A stretch of DNA of 10,622 bases from Deltaproteobacteria bacterium. Lineage in GTDB: Bacteria > Desulfobacterota > Desulfobulbia > Desulfobulbales > Desulfobulbaceae. Made by a program: the position numbers and the translations under genes. Location: contig JAADIK010000085.1 of assembly GCA_013151365.1 (NCBI GenBank), positions 1 through 10,622 of the forward strand, given 5' to 3'. This document shows positions 1 through 6,297 of the stretch, piece by piece; the stretch's first letter is position 1, and every line of letters begins with the position of its first letter. The notes beneath the pieces are model-generated. The model searched no databases. It worked only from the letters and a program-made list of their open reading frames with translations, and was not told the DNA's origin.

Positions 1-154
1 CGAGCGCCTCCTCATCAGAGCCGTCGATGCCGAAAGCAGCCAGGATATCCTGTTGTGCCGCCGGCGACAGCCCCGGTCCGTCTCCCTCATGGTCGGGCGA
101 ACAGGTCACCATGCCGAAAAAAGTACAGATTTTGTTAAATATTTCCTCGTCCAT
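1..154 (-). CDS. Probable 4-alpha-glucanotransferase (MalQ-like), N-terminal fragment
   Basis: An ATG at 154-152 opens a frame of 51 codons that runs off the left edge of the window, so only the N-terminus is visible. A GGAG lies 10 nt before the ATG. The fragment has an early short helix (EEIFNKICTFFGMV) and then a segment around LSPAAQQDILAAFGI with a following SDEEAL. This resembles the N-terminal helical region of many bacterial MalQ proteins, where a short 'L..L....GI' stretch precedes 'S......IL.A.G'. MalQ transfers alpha-1,4-glucan segments between maltodextrins in the cytoplasm. The gene begins 39 nt after treZ on the same strand, which fits a shared alpha-glucan/trehalose unit. It could instead be a TreY/MalQ fusion or an unrelated small protein. 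The family call rests on a short pattern and on context only; that an ORF is present is more certain. Confidence 0.5.
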   Translation of the reverse strand, partial: MDEEIFNKICTFFGMVTCSPDHEGDGPGLSPAAQQDILAAFGIDGSDEEAL

Positions 155-193
155 TCAAACCTGCTCTCCACACAATACCTGTGCGGTTCAGCG

Positions 194-2068
194 TTAAGTT
201 TCCAGAAACCACGCAACGGATTGCGGGGGTAGCCGGTGCTTCTTCCACATGTCCTGCCGGTCATCGGGGGCGGCGTAGATCAGGGCGGCGGCGGGCGGCG
301 GCATATACTCTGCCGCTGCCGCGGCGAAATTGACGACCACCAGCAGCCGGGAGCCATCGCCCAGGACCCAGCCGACCTGCAGCGCCTTGGGGCCGATGAT
401 CCGGTACTCCGCCCCGCCCCCCCGCATCCCGGCCAGGCGGGGAATGATCTCCTGCCGGCGCAGCCTGAGCAGGGTTTTATAGAGTTGCAGAAACCGGCGG
501 CCGGTTTCGCCTTTTTGCTCCGGCCAACAGAGGCACGAGGCCTTGAAGGTGGCGATTGCATTGGGGTCCGGAATCCGGGCCTGCAGCTCCGGCTCGGCAA
601 ACTCCGGGAAACCGGCGAATTCCCGTCGGCGTCCTTCGGTCACGCTCCGGGCCAGGTCAGGTCCGAAATCACAGAAAAAAAGAAAAGGCGTGCGGGCGCC
701 GAATTCCTCGCCCATAAAGAGCAGCGGCGACGACGGAGCCAGGAGCACGAGGGCCGCCGTGATCCGGAGCAGCGGCTCCGGGGCCAGGGTGGTCAGCCGC
801 TCCCCGAGGGCCCGGTTGCCGACCTGGTCGTGATTCTGCAAAAAAGAGACAAAGGCCGGCGGCGGCAGATGGGCGCTTTTCTCACCGCGGCAGGTGCCGT
901 GACGGTATGCGGAAGCCTCTCCCTGATAGGCAAAGCCTTCGGCCAGGCAGCGCCCCAGGTGACGAAGCGGCGCATCCGCATAATCAAGGTAATAGCCGGT
1001 CTGCTCGCCGGTCAGGAGGACATGACAGGCATGGTGGAGGTCATCATTCCACTGCGCGGTAAAGTGGACGGGAGAGCCGTTTTCGGTCCGGTCCAGGTAA
1101 TGGGCCTCGTTGTTGTCGTTTTCCAGGACCAGGTGAATATGCCGGTGCCGGCCGAGGCGTTCCCGCACCGTTGCCGCCAGTTCCGTCAGAATGTCGGGGC
1201 AGGAATCGTCGAAAATCGCGTGCACGGCATCAAGACGAAGTCCGTCAAAACGATACTCTTCGAGCCAGTACAGGGCGTTATGGATGAAAAAATCCCGGAC
1301 CGGCCGGCTGCCTTGACCGGCAAAGTTGACCGCCGAACCCCAGGGCGTTTGATAGCGGTCGGTAAAAAAAACGTCGCCGCCATAGACATAGAGGTAATTC
1401 CCCTCCGGCCCCAGATGATTGTAAACCACATCCAGAAACACCATCAGTCCCCTGGCATGCGCCGCCCGGACCAACCGTTTAAGGTCTGCCGGGCCGCCGT
1501 AAGCGGCAGCCGGGGCAAATAACAGGACGCCGTCATATCCCCAGTTCCGGCGACCCGGGAAGTCGGCAACCGGCATCAATTCTATGGCGGTCACGCCCAG
1601 TTCAACCAGGTAGTCCAAACGCTCGACAACCCCGGCAAAGGTCCCGGCCGGCGAAAAGGCGCCGACATGGATTTCGTAGATTATCGCTTCTTCCCAGGGC
1701 CTGCCCTGCCAGGCGTTATCCTGCCAGAAAAAATCTTCCGGATCGACCACCACGCTCGGGCCGTGAACATCGCCGAACTGGCGGCGTGAAGCAGGATCAG
1801 GGACCAGGAGGTCCGAATCAATGCGGAAGCGATAAAGGGAACCGGGAGCGGCGGCAGAGACCTCAAGCTGAAACCAGCCGTCCGCCGTCCAGTCCATGGG
1901 AAAGAACTCCTGCGGCCCGTTTTCTTCCTCAAGGCATAACTCGACGGTTTGGGCTCGGGGCGCCCAGAGACGGAACAAGACACCGCCCTGCGGCAGGAGC
2001 CCGGTCCCGAAGGGCATGGCATGCGAATAGCGCTCAGAACGGGAAACCGCTGTTTTTCTGCTCATCAT
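194..2068 (-). CDS. treZ: Malto-oligosyltrehalose trehalohydrolase (TreZ)
   Basis: A 624-residue cytoplasmic GH13 enzyme that hydrolyses the terminal alpha-1,4 bond next to the trehalose end of maltooligosyltrehalose, releasing trehalose; TreY makes its substrate. An N-terminal beta-sandwich (about 18-110, LFRLWAPRAQTVEL) precedes the barrel. The GH13 conserved regions are in order: DVVYNH at 213-218, GLRLDAVHAI with the likely nucleophile D280, HLVLENDNN with the likely acid/base E316, and LQNHDQVGNRA with D414. The QNHDQVGNRA form of region IV, together with NWGYDG at 175-180, separates TreZ from glycogen branching and debranching enzymes. The length is typical. Start: the first of two adjacent ATGs has GGGA 7 nt upstream. 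The MPFG at residue 18 belongs to the conserved N-terminus, which argues against a start beyond it. The gene lies 45 nt after the YkgJ-like gene and 39 nt before the MalQ-like fragment. No treY is visible. Confidence 0.95.
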   Translation of the reverse strand: MMSRKTAVSRSERYSHAMPFGTGLLPQGGVLFRLWAPRAQTVELCLEEENGPQEFFPMDWTADGWFQLEVSAAAPGSLYRFRIDSDLLVPDPASRRQFGDVHGPSVVVDPEDFFWQDNAWQGRPWEEAIIYEIHVGAFSPAGTFAGVVERLDYLVELGVTAIELMPVADFPGRRNWGYDGVLLFAPAAAYGGPADLKRLVRAAHARGLMVFLDVVYNHLGPEGNYLYVYGGDVFFTDRYQTPWGSAVNFAGQGSRPVRDFFIHNALYWLEEYRFDGLRLDAVHAIFDDSCPDILTELAATVRERLGRHRHIHLVLENDNNEAHYLDRTENGSPVHFTAQWNDDLHHACHVLLTGEQTGYYLDYADAPLRHLGRCLAEGFAYQGEASAYRHGTCRGEKSAHLPPPAFVSFLQNHDQVGNRALGERLTTLAPEPLLRITAALVLLAPSSPLLFMGEEFGARTPFLFFCDFGPDLARSVTEGRRREFAGFPEFAEPELQARIPDPNAIATFKASCLCWPEQKGETGRRFLQLYKTLLRLRRQEIIPRLAGMRGGGAEYRIIGPKALQVGWVLGDGSRLLVVVNFAAAAAEYMPPPAAALIYAAPDDRQDMWKKHRLPPQSVAWFLET

Positions 2069-2082
2069 TCATCCATCCCGGT

Positions 2083-2115
2083 ATGGCCCGCCGGTACCCG
2101 GCCATTATATTTTTT
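2083..2115 (+). terminator. Hairpin with T-tract, oriented as a plus-strand terminator
   Basis: ATGGCC (2083-2088) pairs with GGCCAT (2100-2105), and nested within it GCCGG and CCGGC can pair across a TAC loop. On the plus strand the hairpin is followed by TATATTTTTT (2106-2115), the layout of an intrinsic terminator. On the minus strand, the coding strand here, the tract lies before the hairpin, so it would not stop the sense operon. There is no plus-strand gene for it to serve. It may limit antisense transcription, act as a 5'-leader hairpin of treZ, or be chance. Confidence 0.3.
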
Positions 2116-2133
2116 AATGCAGCCACTCGGCAA
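2104..2133 (-). promoter_or_regulatory. Candidate sigma-70 promoter for treZ
   Basis: On the minus strand a perfect TATAAT (2104-2109) is preceded, after 18 nt, by TTGCCG (2128-2133), which matches 4 of 6 bases of the -35 consensus. The element overlaps the last codons of the YkgJ-like gene and points at treZ, whose ATG is 35 nt below the -10 box. Transcription would start near 2097, inside a GC-rich hairpin. Such matches occur by chance in A-rich stretches, so this is a candidate only. If real, treZ and the MalQ-like gene can be expressed apart from the kinase operon. Confidence 0.4.
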
Positions 2134-2839
2134 AAGTCCTCCCTGCCGTCTCTTTCATATACAGCGTGTTGAGATACTTCACAACCGCCGCCTCATCTTC
2201 GGGCGGGATGAGAAAGCCCGGATTTTCCTGAGAAATATAAAGTCCTGACTTTTTATGCCCGGGCCCGGCCCCTCCTCCTGCCGGTTTCAGGCCCGACAAT
2301 GACTTGAGCACCTCGATCATATTTCCCCAGCAGCCGCCCCGGTCAATATGCTCGATAATCTGCATTACGGCGGTGTTCAGGGATATTACGGCGGTCGGCA
2401 ATGCCGCCGCACCTTCAGGCCCGCAGGGTGCGGTCGAGGCGAAACAGCGGCAGGCAAAAGGCCGGGCGGGATAGATTGAGCAGCAATTCCCGGCCAGAAA
2501 AATGCAGGGGGCAAAGCTCCATTCTTCCGCCCCGGTCTCCGGCACCTTGCCGTCGAGAAACGATTTGGCGAACCGGTTGGTCGTACATGCCGGCAGCGAG
2601 GGGGTGGCGGCCGCCAGGCGGGCGGCCAGCTCGTCCTCCCGGATCACGTCATATTCAGCCAGATATTCCAGGATATTATTCCCTTCAAGGGCGGTTAGGG
2701 TGACGCTTTGCGTGCAGCATGAAGCGCAGCCCTTCCGGCAGGCGAAAAAAGTATCGGCCAGAACCGTTTCATACGTTTCATAGATAGACGCCAGCAACTT
2801 TTTTTTGATGGCGGCAGTCATGTTCCGGCCAGGGGACAT
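2114..2839 (-). CDS. YkgJ-family cysteine cluster protein (putative Zn/Fe-binding)
   Basis: A soluble 241-residue protein with the cysteine pattern of the YkgJ/CxxCxxCC family. C34-x3-C38-x2-C41-C42 lies in CRKGCASCC. C112 and C119-C120 lie in CIFLAGNCCSIYPARPFACRCF, with C130 and C132, followed by C139. The 'C-x-IY-x-x-RPxxCR' block is characteristic. Members are thought to chelate zinc or an iron-sulfur centre. Their biochemical role is mostly unknown, and some act with flagellin or other protein-modification systems, for which there is no context here. The start is well supported: GAGGAG at 2849-2854, formed by the last two Glu codons of the kinase gene, sits 9 nt before the ATG. The kinase stop is only 6 nt upstream, so the two genes are probably translationally coupled. 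A later ATG at residue 7 has no such site. The C-terminal third (about 165-241) has no motif I recognise. Confidence 0.85.
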   Translation of the reverse strand: MSPGRNMTAAIKKKLLASIYETYETVLADTFFACRKGCASCCTQSVTLTALEGNNILEYLAEYDVIREDELAARLAAATPSLPACTTNRFAKSFLDGKVPETGAEEWSFAPCIFLAGNCCSIYPARPFACRCFASTAPCGPEGAAALPTAVISLNTAVMQIIEHIDRGGCWGNMIEVLKSLSGLKPAGGGAGPGHKKSGLYISQENPGFLIPPEDEAAVVKYLNTLYMKETAGRTFAEWLH

Positions 2840-2845
2840 TATTTC

Positions 2846-4366
2846 TTACTCCTCGACCGGCCGGAAAATGATGGTAAAGGTGCTGCCCTCTCCTTCAATG
2901 CTGGTCACTTCGATACAACCGTTATGCTGTTCAATGATATTTTTGGCAATGGCCAGGCCCAGGCCGGTACCGCGGCTCTTGTCCGTAAAGAACGGCGTAA
3001 AGATCTGCTCCATCTTTGCCGCCGACATGCCGGCGCCGGTATCCCGGATTTCCAGCACCACGCCGTCACCCGCCGGGGCCGATCCCGTCCTCACCGTGAT
3101 CGTACCCCCGTCGGGCATGGCCTGGATCGAATTGATAACCATGTTGAGCAACACCTGGTATATCTGCTCCGAATCCATGATAATTTCAGGCAGGTCAGGA
3201 TCAAGTTCCAGCTCCAGGACGACTGATTTCTTGGCCAGCTCCGGCTGCATAAAGCGACTCAACCGTTCCACTAGGCTGTTGAGCCGGGCCGGTTCCATTC
3301 GCGGGTCCTGCGGCCGGGCAAAATCAAGAAACTCGCGGACGATACTATCGAGACGGGCGGTCTCTTCCACAATGATGGCGGCCAGATGCTCGTTGCCCGG
3401 CGCCACCCGGCTGATCCGGTTGCCGAGAATTTCAGCGGTCGAGCGGACGATACCCAGCGGATTCTTGATTTCGTGGGAAACCGCTGCCACCATTTTGCCC
3501 AGGCTGGCCAGGCGGTCGGCTTCATACAGCTTTTCTTCGAGAACCTGCCGTTCCCGGGCCCTGGCCTCCATGATCCGGTTGGCCCGGACCACGATGAAAG
3601 CAAGAACACCGAACAGGATGCCCATGATCGTCAGGGATGAGATGATAATCCGGCCCTGCAGGTCGGCAATCGCCTCCATGTCCCCGGAAAGATCATTCAC
3701 GATCTCGATGACGCCCATGATGCTGCCGCTCCGCTCACCGAGTTTCCGCTCCTGGCGAAACGGAATATAGGTCTTGAGTTTGCAGTATACCGGCGGGGGA
3801 CCGGGCAGCAGGTTAAAGAGCGAGCCGCTGGACTCAAGAACGGAATTGTTTTCTCCCCGCAGCGCCTTGAAATACTCAATCCCGCCCATGTCGGTCTTGC
3901 CCACCAGTTCCGGCTTGGTGGAATAGGAGATGATATTTTCCTCAGAGTCGTAGATGGTCACCGAATCAATTCCCATGCCCCGGGTGATATTGTGGACAAT
4001 GGCATCAAGACGCTCGAACTGGGTGTGGTTGCTAAGGGCGATACTGCCGTACCTGATCACGGTCGGCAGGACAAAACGCAGAAATACCTGGCGGTTCAGA
4101 TTCTCGGCAAAAAGCTCGGAATAGGCCTCGCTGCGAGCGAGAAGAACATGTTTGGCATTGTTGGAAATGACCCAGGAAAGAACAAAGGAGGCCACAAGAA
4201 TAACCCCCAGGCTGGTAAAGGAAAAATACTTGACCAGCTTGAAGGGCTGCAGAGCGGCGTTTCTATTACGAACCTTGTTTTTTTTTCTCTTGCCGAAGAA
4301 ATCAGGCAGTCGCATCTTCATTGGTAACCGGTCGCAGGGTGTGGCACTCTGCGTTATTACTTGCAT
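2846..4366 (-). CDS. Membrane sensor histidine kinase (NtrB/AtoS-like core)
   Basis: A 506-residue inner-membrane sensor kinase. TM1 spans about 48-68 and TM2 about 240-261. They flank a roughly 170-residue periplasmic domain (69-239) that looks like a Cache/PAS-type ligand sensor (IDSVTIYDSEENIISYS, GVIEIVNDLSGD). No clear HAMP domain follows; a short charged helix leads straight into HisKA. The phospho-acceptor is H298 in AAVSHEIKNPLG. The ATPase domain has the N-box N408/N412, G1 DTGAGM at 442-447, F-box TPFF at 457-460, and G2 GTGLGLA at 466-472. The core resembles NtrB-type kinases, which phosphorylate NtrC-like regulators, but no response regulator lies in the window, so it is an orphan here and its signal is unknown. 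The start is uncertain: ATG 4366 has AGG 4 nt away, while ATGs at 4321 and 4315 have no clear site. A run of nine A lies in codons 27-30. It begins 7 nt from a palindromic element. Confidence 0.93.
   Translation of the reverse strand: MQVITQSATPCDRLPMKMRLPDFFGKRKKNKVRNRNAALQPFKLVKYFSFTSLGVILVASFVLSWVISNNAKHVLLARSEAYSELFAENLNRQVFLRFVLPTVIRYGSIALSNHTQFERLDAIVHNITRGMGIDSVTIYDSEENIISYSTKPELVGKTDMGGIEYFKALRGENNSVLESSGSLFNLLPGPPPVYCKLKTYIPFRQERKLGERSGSIMGVIEIVNDLSGDMEAIADLQGRIIISSLTIMGILFGVLAFIVVRANRIMEARARERQVLEEKLYEADRLASLGKMVAAVSHEIKNPLGIVRSTAEILGNRISRVAPGNEHLAAIIVEETARLDSIVREFLDFARPQDPRMEPARLNSLVERLSRFMQPELAKKSVVLELELDPDLPEIIMDSEQIYQVLLNMVINSIQAMPDGGTITVRTGSAPAGDGVVLEIRDTGAGMSAAKMEQIFTPFFTDKSRGTGLGLAIAKNIIEQHNGCIEVTSIEGEGSTFTIIFRPVEE
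2849..2854 (-). promoter_or_regulatory. Shine-Dalgarno site of the YkgJ-like gene, inside the kinase coding end
   Basis: GAGGAG encodes the final Glu-Glu of the kinase, is followed at once by its TAA stop, and lies 9 nt before the ATG of the next gene. It fixes that start and implies that ribosomes ending on the kinase mRNA can re-initiate. Confidence 0.75.
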
Positions 4367-4373
4367 CTAACCT

Positions 4374-4481
4374 GTAAGCCGCCACAGGTGCCACAGATTT
4401 ACGTAGTCGCTTTCGTTCGCTATAGTCACTCTATGCGGGCGGGAGCGACCGCGTGAAGATGGGGTGCCTGTGACGGCTTAC
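4374..4481. repeat. 108-bp imperfect palindromic element (REP/MITE-like long hairpin)
   Basis: The arm at 4374-4425 (52 nt) is the near reverse complement of 4431-4481 (51 nt) across the 5-nt loop TCACT at 4426-4430. By hand alignment 38 positions are Watson-Crick paired, 13 are mismatched and one T (4421) is bulged. The outer 8 bp are perfect (gtaagccg / cggcttac). In plus-strand RNA, 8 of the 13 mismatches become G.U pairs; in minus-strand RNA only 2 do. A CT dinucleotide flanks both ends (4372-4373 and 4482-4483), too short to be convincing as a target duplication. The element fills the whole gap between the radical SAM and kinase genes and runs into the 3' end of the radical SAM gene. The structure is seen directly; that it is a mobile or multi-copy repeat is inference. 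Confidence 0.75.
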
Positions 4482-6225
4482 CTTCATTGCACACTCCGCA
4501 ACGGCGGCATCTGCTTGGGTCGCAGGCTGTGGTCAACTGCTCGCGCGCGCTCTTGAGGTATTCGCGCCACAGGTACTCTTTGTGCAGACCGTGGTCAATG
4601 ACATCCCAACAGAACAGTTCATCTTCACTGCGGGGCCGGACCGCGTATTCCCATGCGGTCAGACCGTGCGCCCGCATGGACCGCTTAAAGGAAAGGCCCC
4701 TGACGGCCATATCCAGCAACACCGGCGCCAGCCGCCGGTCACCCCGGGAAAAGACCGCCTGTTGCAGGACCCCTTCCGGCCGGTCCACGTTCATCCTCAG
4801 GTTGGCGATACCTGCCAGTTTCTTGCGAAGATACCTGATTTTTCCCTTGAGCGCCATAACCGCTTCAACTTCGTCCGGGCAGGCGGCGGCCCTTGCCGCC
4901 GACAGCCCGCCAAAGGAAAAATACTGAAACGGCGTCCAGGGTTTGGGCACGAAACTGTTCACCGACAGGGTCATCCCGGTCACCCGGCCCCGGTTGCGGC
5001 CGATCGGCAGAATCCGTTCCCGCAAACGATGGATAAGCGTTATCAACTCATCCAGGTCGGTTGTCGTTTCAGTGGGCAGGCCGATCATCACATAGAGCTT
5101 TAAATGGACAATCCCGGCCTCCACCAGGGACTGCGCCGCGGCCAGCAGGTCTTTCTCGGTCAGCCCCTTGTTGATGACCCGCCGCAACCTCTCCGAGCAG
5201 CCGTCCGGGGCGATGGCGGCACTTTTCAGGGACGACCCGGCCAGAAGCGAGAGCAAGCGGCCGGAAATACGGTCCGCCCGCAGGGAGGAAAAGGAAAGCG
5301 AACAGGACTGGTCCGCAAGATACCCGGAAATACGATCCAGGACCTCGTGGTCCGCCATCTCCATGCCCAGCAGACCAACCCGGTCAAAGCCCTCCGGGCG
5401 CTGCCGCAGGCTGTCAAGAACGGCCTTGGCGCTCCAGAGACGCGGCGGCCGGTAGATGAAACCCGCAGCGCAAAAACGGCAGCCGCGGCTGCAGCCGCGG
5501 CCCAGTTCCGTCATAAACATGCCGAGTTCGGCGGCCGGCGACAGCTGCCGGGAATGCGCGGCAATATCCATGTTCTCCTGCACGACCTTGCGGACCCGGG
5601 CGGGCAGGCCGGGGGCCGGACTGATTGACTCCACAATGCCCTGATCTTTGTAGCGAAAGGAGTAGAGGGCCGGGGCATAACAACCTGCCAGGCGCGACCC
5701 GGCTTCATGCAGCAAGTCAAGACGGCCGGCGCCGGCGGCCAGGGATTTCCTGACCAGCTCAAGCAGGCCCGGCAACACGGGCTCGGCCTCGCCGATCACC
5801 ATGAGATCGGCAAAGGGGGCCAGCGGCTCGGGATTCATGAACACGGCCACGCCACCCATGATGACCAGCGGCGAGCCGGCCCGGATAGCGTCCGGCCGCT
5901 TCTCTGCCAGCACCTCTATCCCGCCGGCGGCGAGCATCGCGATCAGGCGGGGATAATCATGTTCAAAACTGACGGAGGTCAGGACCAGGGGGAAATCGCC
6001 CAGGGGCCGGTTTGATTCCAGGGAACGTAGCGGTTCGTCGGCCAGGGGATAGACAAAACGCTCGCAGACCAGATCGTCATGTTCGTTGAGCAGGCTGTAC
6101 ACCAGTTGGAAGCCGAGGTTGGAAACGGCAACCGGATAGGTGTTGGGATAGATCAGGGCCGCCGCGAGCCGGCCTGTCCATTTTTTTCTGACCGTGCCGT
6201 TTTCCGTGGCAAGAAATGACGACAA
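4426..6225 (-). CDS. B12-binding-domain-type radical SAM protein, function unknown
   Basis: A 599-residue protein. Residues about 20-165 form a Rossmann-like B12-binding-type domain (LIYPNTYPVAVSNLGFQ, TSVSFEHDYPRL, VIMGGVAVFMNPEPL, VIGEAEPV). It lacks the DxHxxG cobalamin-ligand motif. The radical SAM domain carries C245-x3-C249-x2-C252 (CSRGCRFC) for the SAM-binding 4Fe-4S cluster, then KLYVMIGLPTET (376-387) and SVNSFVPKPWTPFQY (421-435), typical of this superfamily. A second cysteine group, C568-x4-C573-x2-C576-x2-C579, near the C-terminus could hold another cluster. The substrate is unknown. Start: TTG at 6225, with no good Shine-Dalgarno. The conserved N-terminus begins right after it, and upstream the frame offers no ATG, GTG or TTG before the ftsZ stop codon, so TTG is the best choice. 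It is 72 nt after ftsZ with no terminator between. The last 18 or so residues (from about G582) are encoded by the palindromic element. Confidence 0.9.
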   Translation of the reverse strand: MSSFLATENGTVRKKWTGRLAAALIYPNTYPVAVSNLGFQLVYSLLNEHDDLVCERFVYPLADEPLRSLESNRPLGDFPLVLTSVSFEHDYPRLIAMLAAGGIEVLAEKRPDAIRAGSPLVIMGGVAVFMNPEPLAPFADLMVIGEAEPVLPGLLELVRKSLAAGAGRLDLLHEAGSRLAGCYAPALYSFRYKDQGIVESISPAPGLPARVRKVVQENMDIAAHSRQLSPAAELGMFMTELGRGCSRGCRFCAAGFIYRPPRLWSAKAVLDSLRQRPEGFDRVGLLGMEMADHEVLDRISGYLADQSCSLSFSSLRADRISGRLLSLLAGSSLKSAAIAPDGCSERLRRVINKGLTEKDLLAAAQSLVEAGIVHLKLYVMIGLPTETTTDLDELITLIHRLRERILPIGRNRGRVTGMTLSVNSFVPKPWTPFQYFSFGGLSAARAAACPDEVEAVMALKGKIRYLRKKLAGIANLRMNVDRPEGVLQQAVFSRGDRRLAPVLLDMAVRGLSFKRSMRAHGLTAWEYAVRPRSEDELFCWDVIDHGLHKEYLWREYLKSAREQLTTACDPSRCRRCGVCNEGKPSQAPHLHAVAPARIE

Positions 6226-6297
6226 GGGATTCAGACGGCACCGGCAAACGGCGTACCGGTACGAGCAGGAGTGAACAACAATATAGAAACCAAGAGA

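Noticed and set aside
168..186. 7-bp hairpin between treZ and the MalQ-like gene as a terminator
   Set aside because: It has no T-tract on the coding strand, one pair is a wobble, and it lies directly before a ribosome binding site, so it is not a convincing terminator.
236..1522. Plus-strand open frame (428 codons) over treZ
   Set aside because: Antisense shadow of treZ with low-complexity Arg/Gly-rich translation and no domain.
2805..3770. Plus-strand open frame (321 codons) over the histidine kinase
   Set aside because: Ser/Arg-rich shadow of the kinase HisKA/ATPase codons; no motif, no plausible neighbours on that strand.
4278..4286. Frameshift in the kinase at the homopolymer
   Set aside because: The frame runs unbroken through the tract into TM1 and the whole kinase core, so there is no sign of a disrupted gene.
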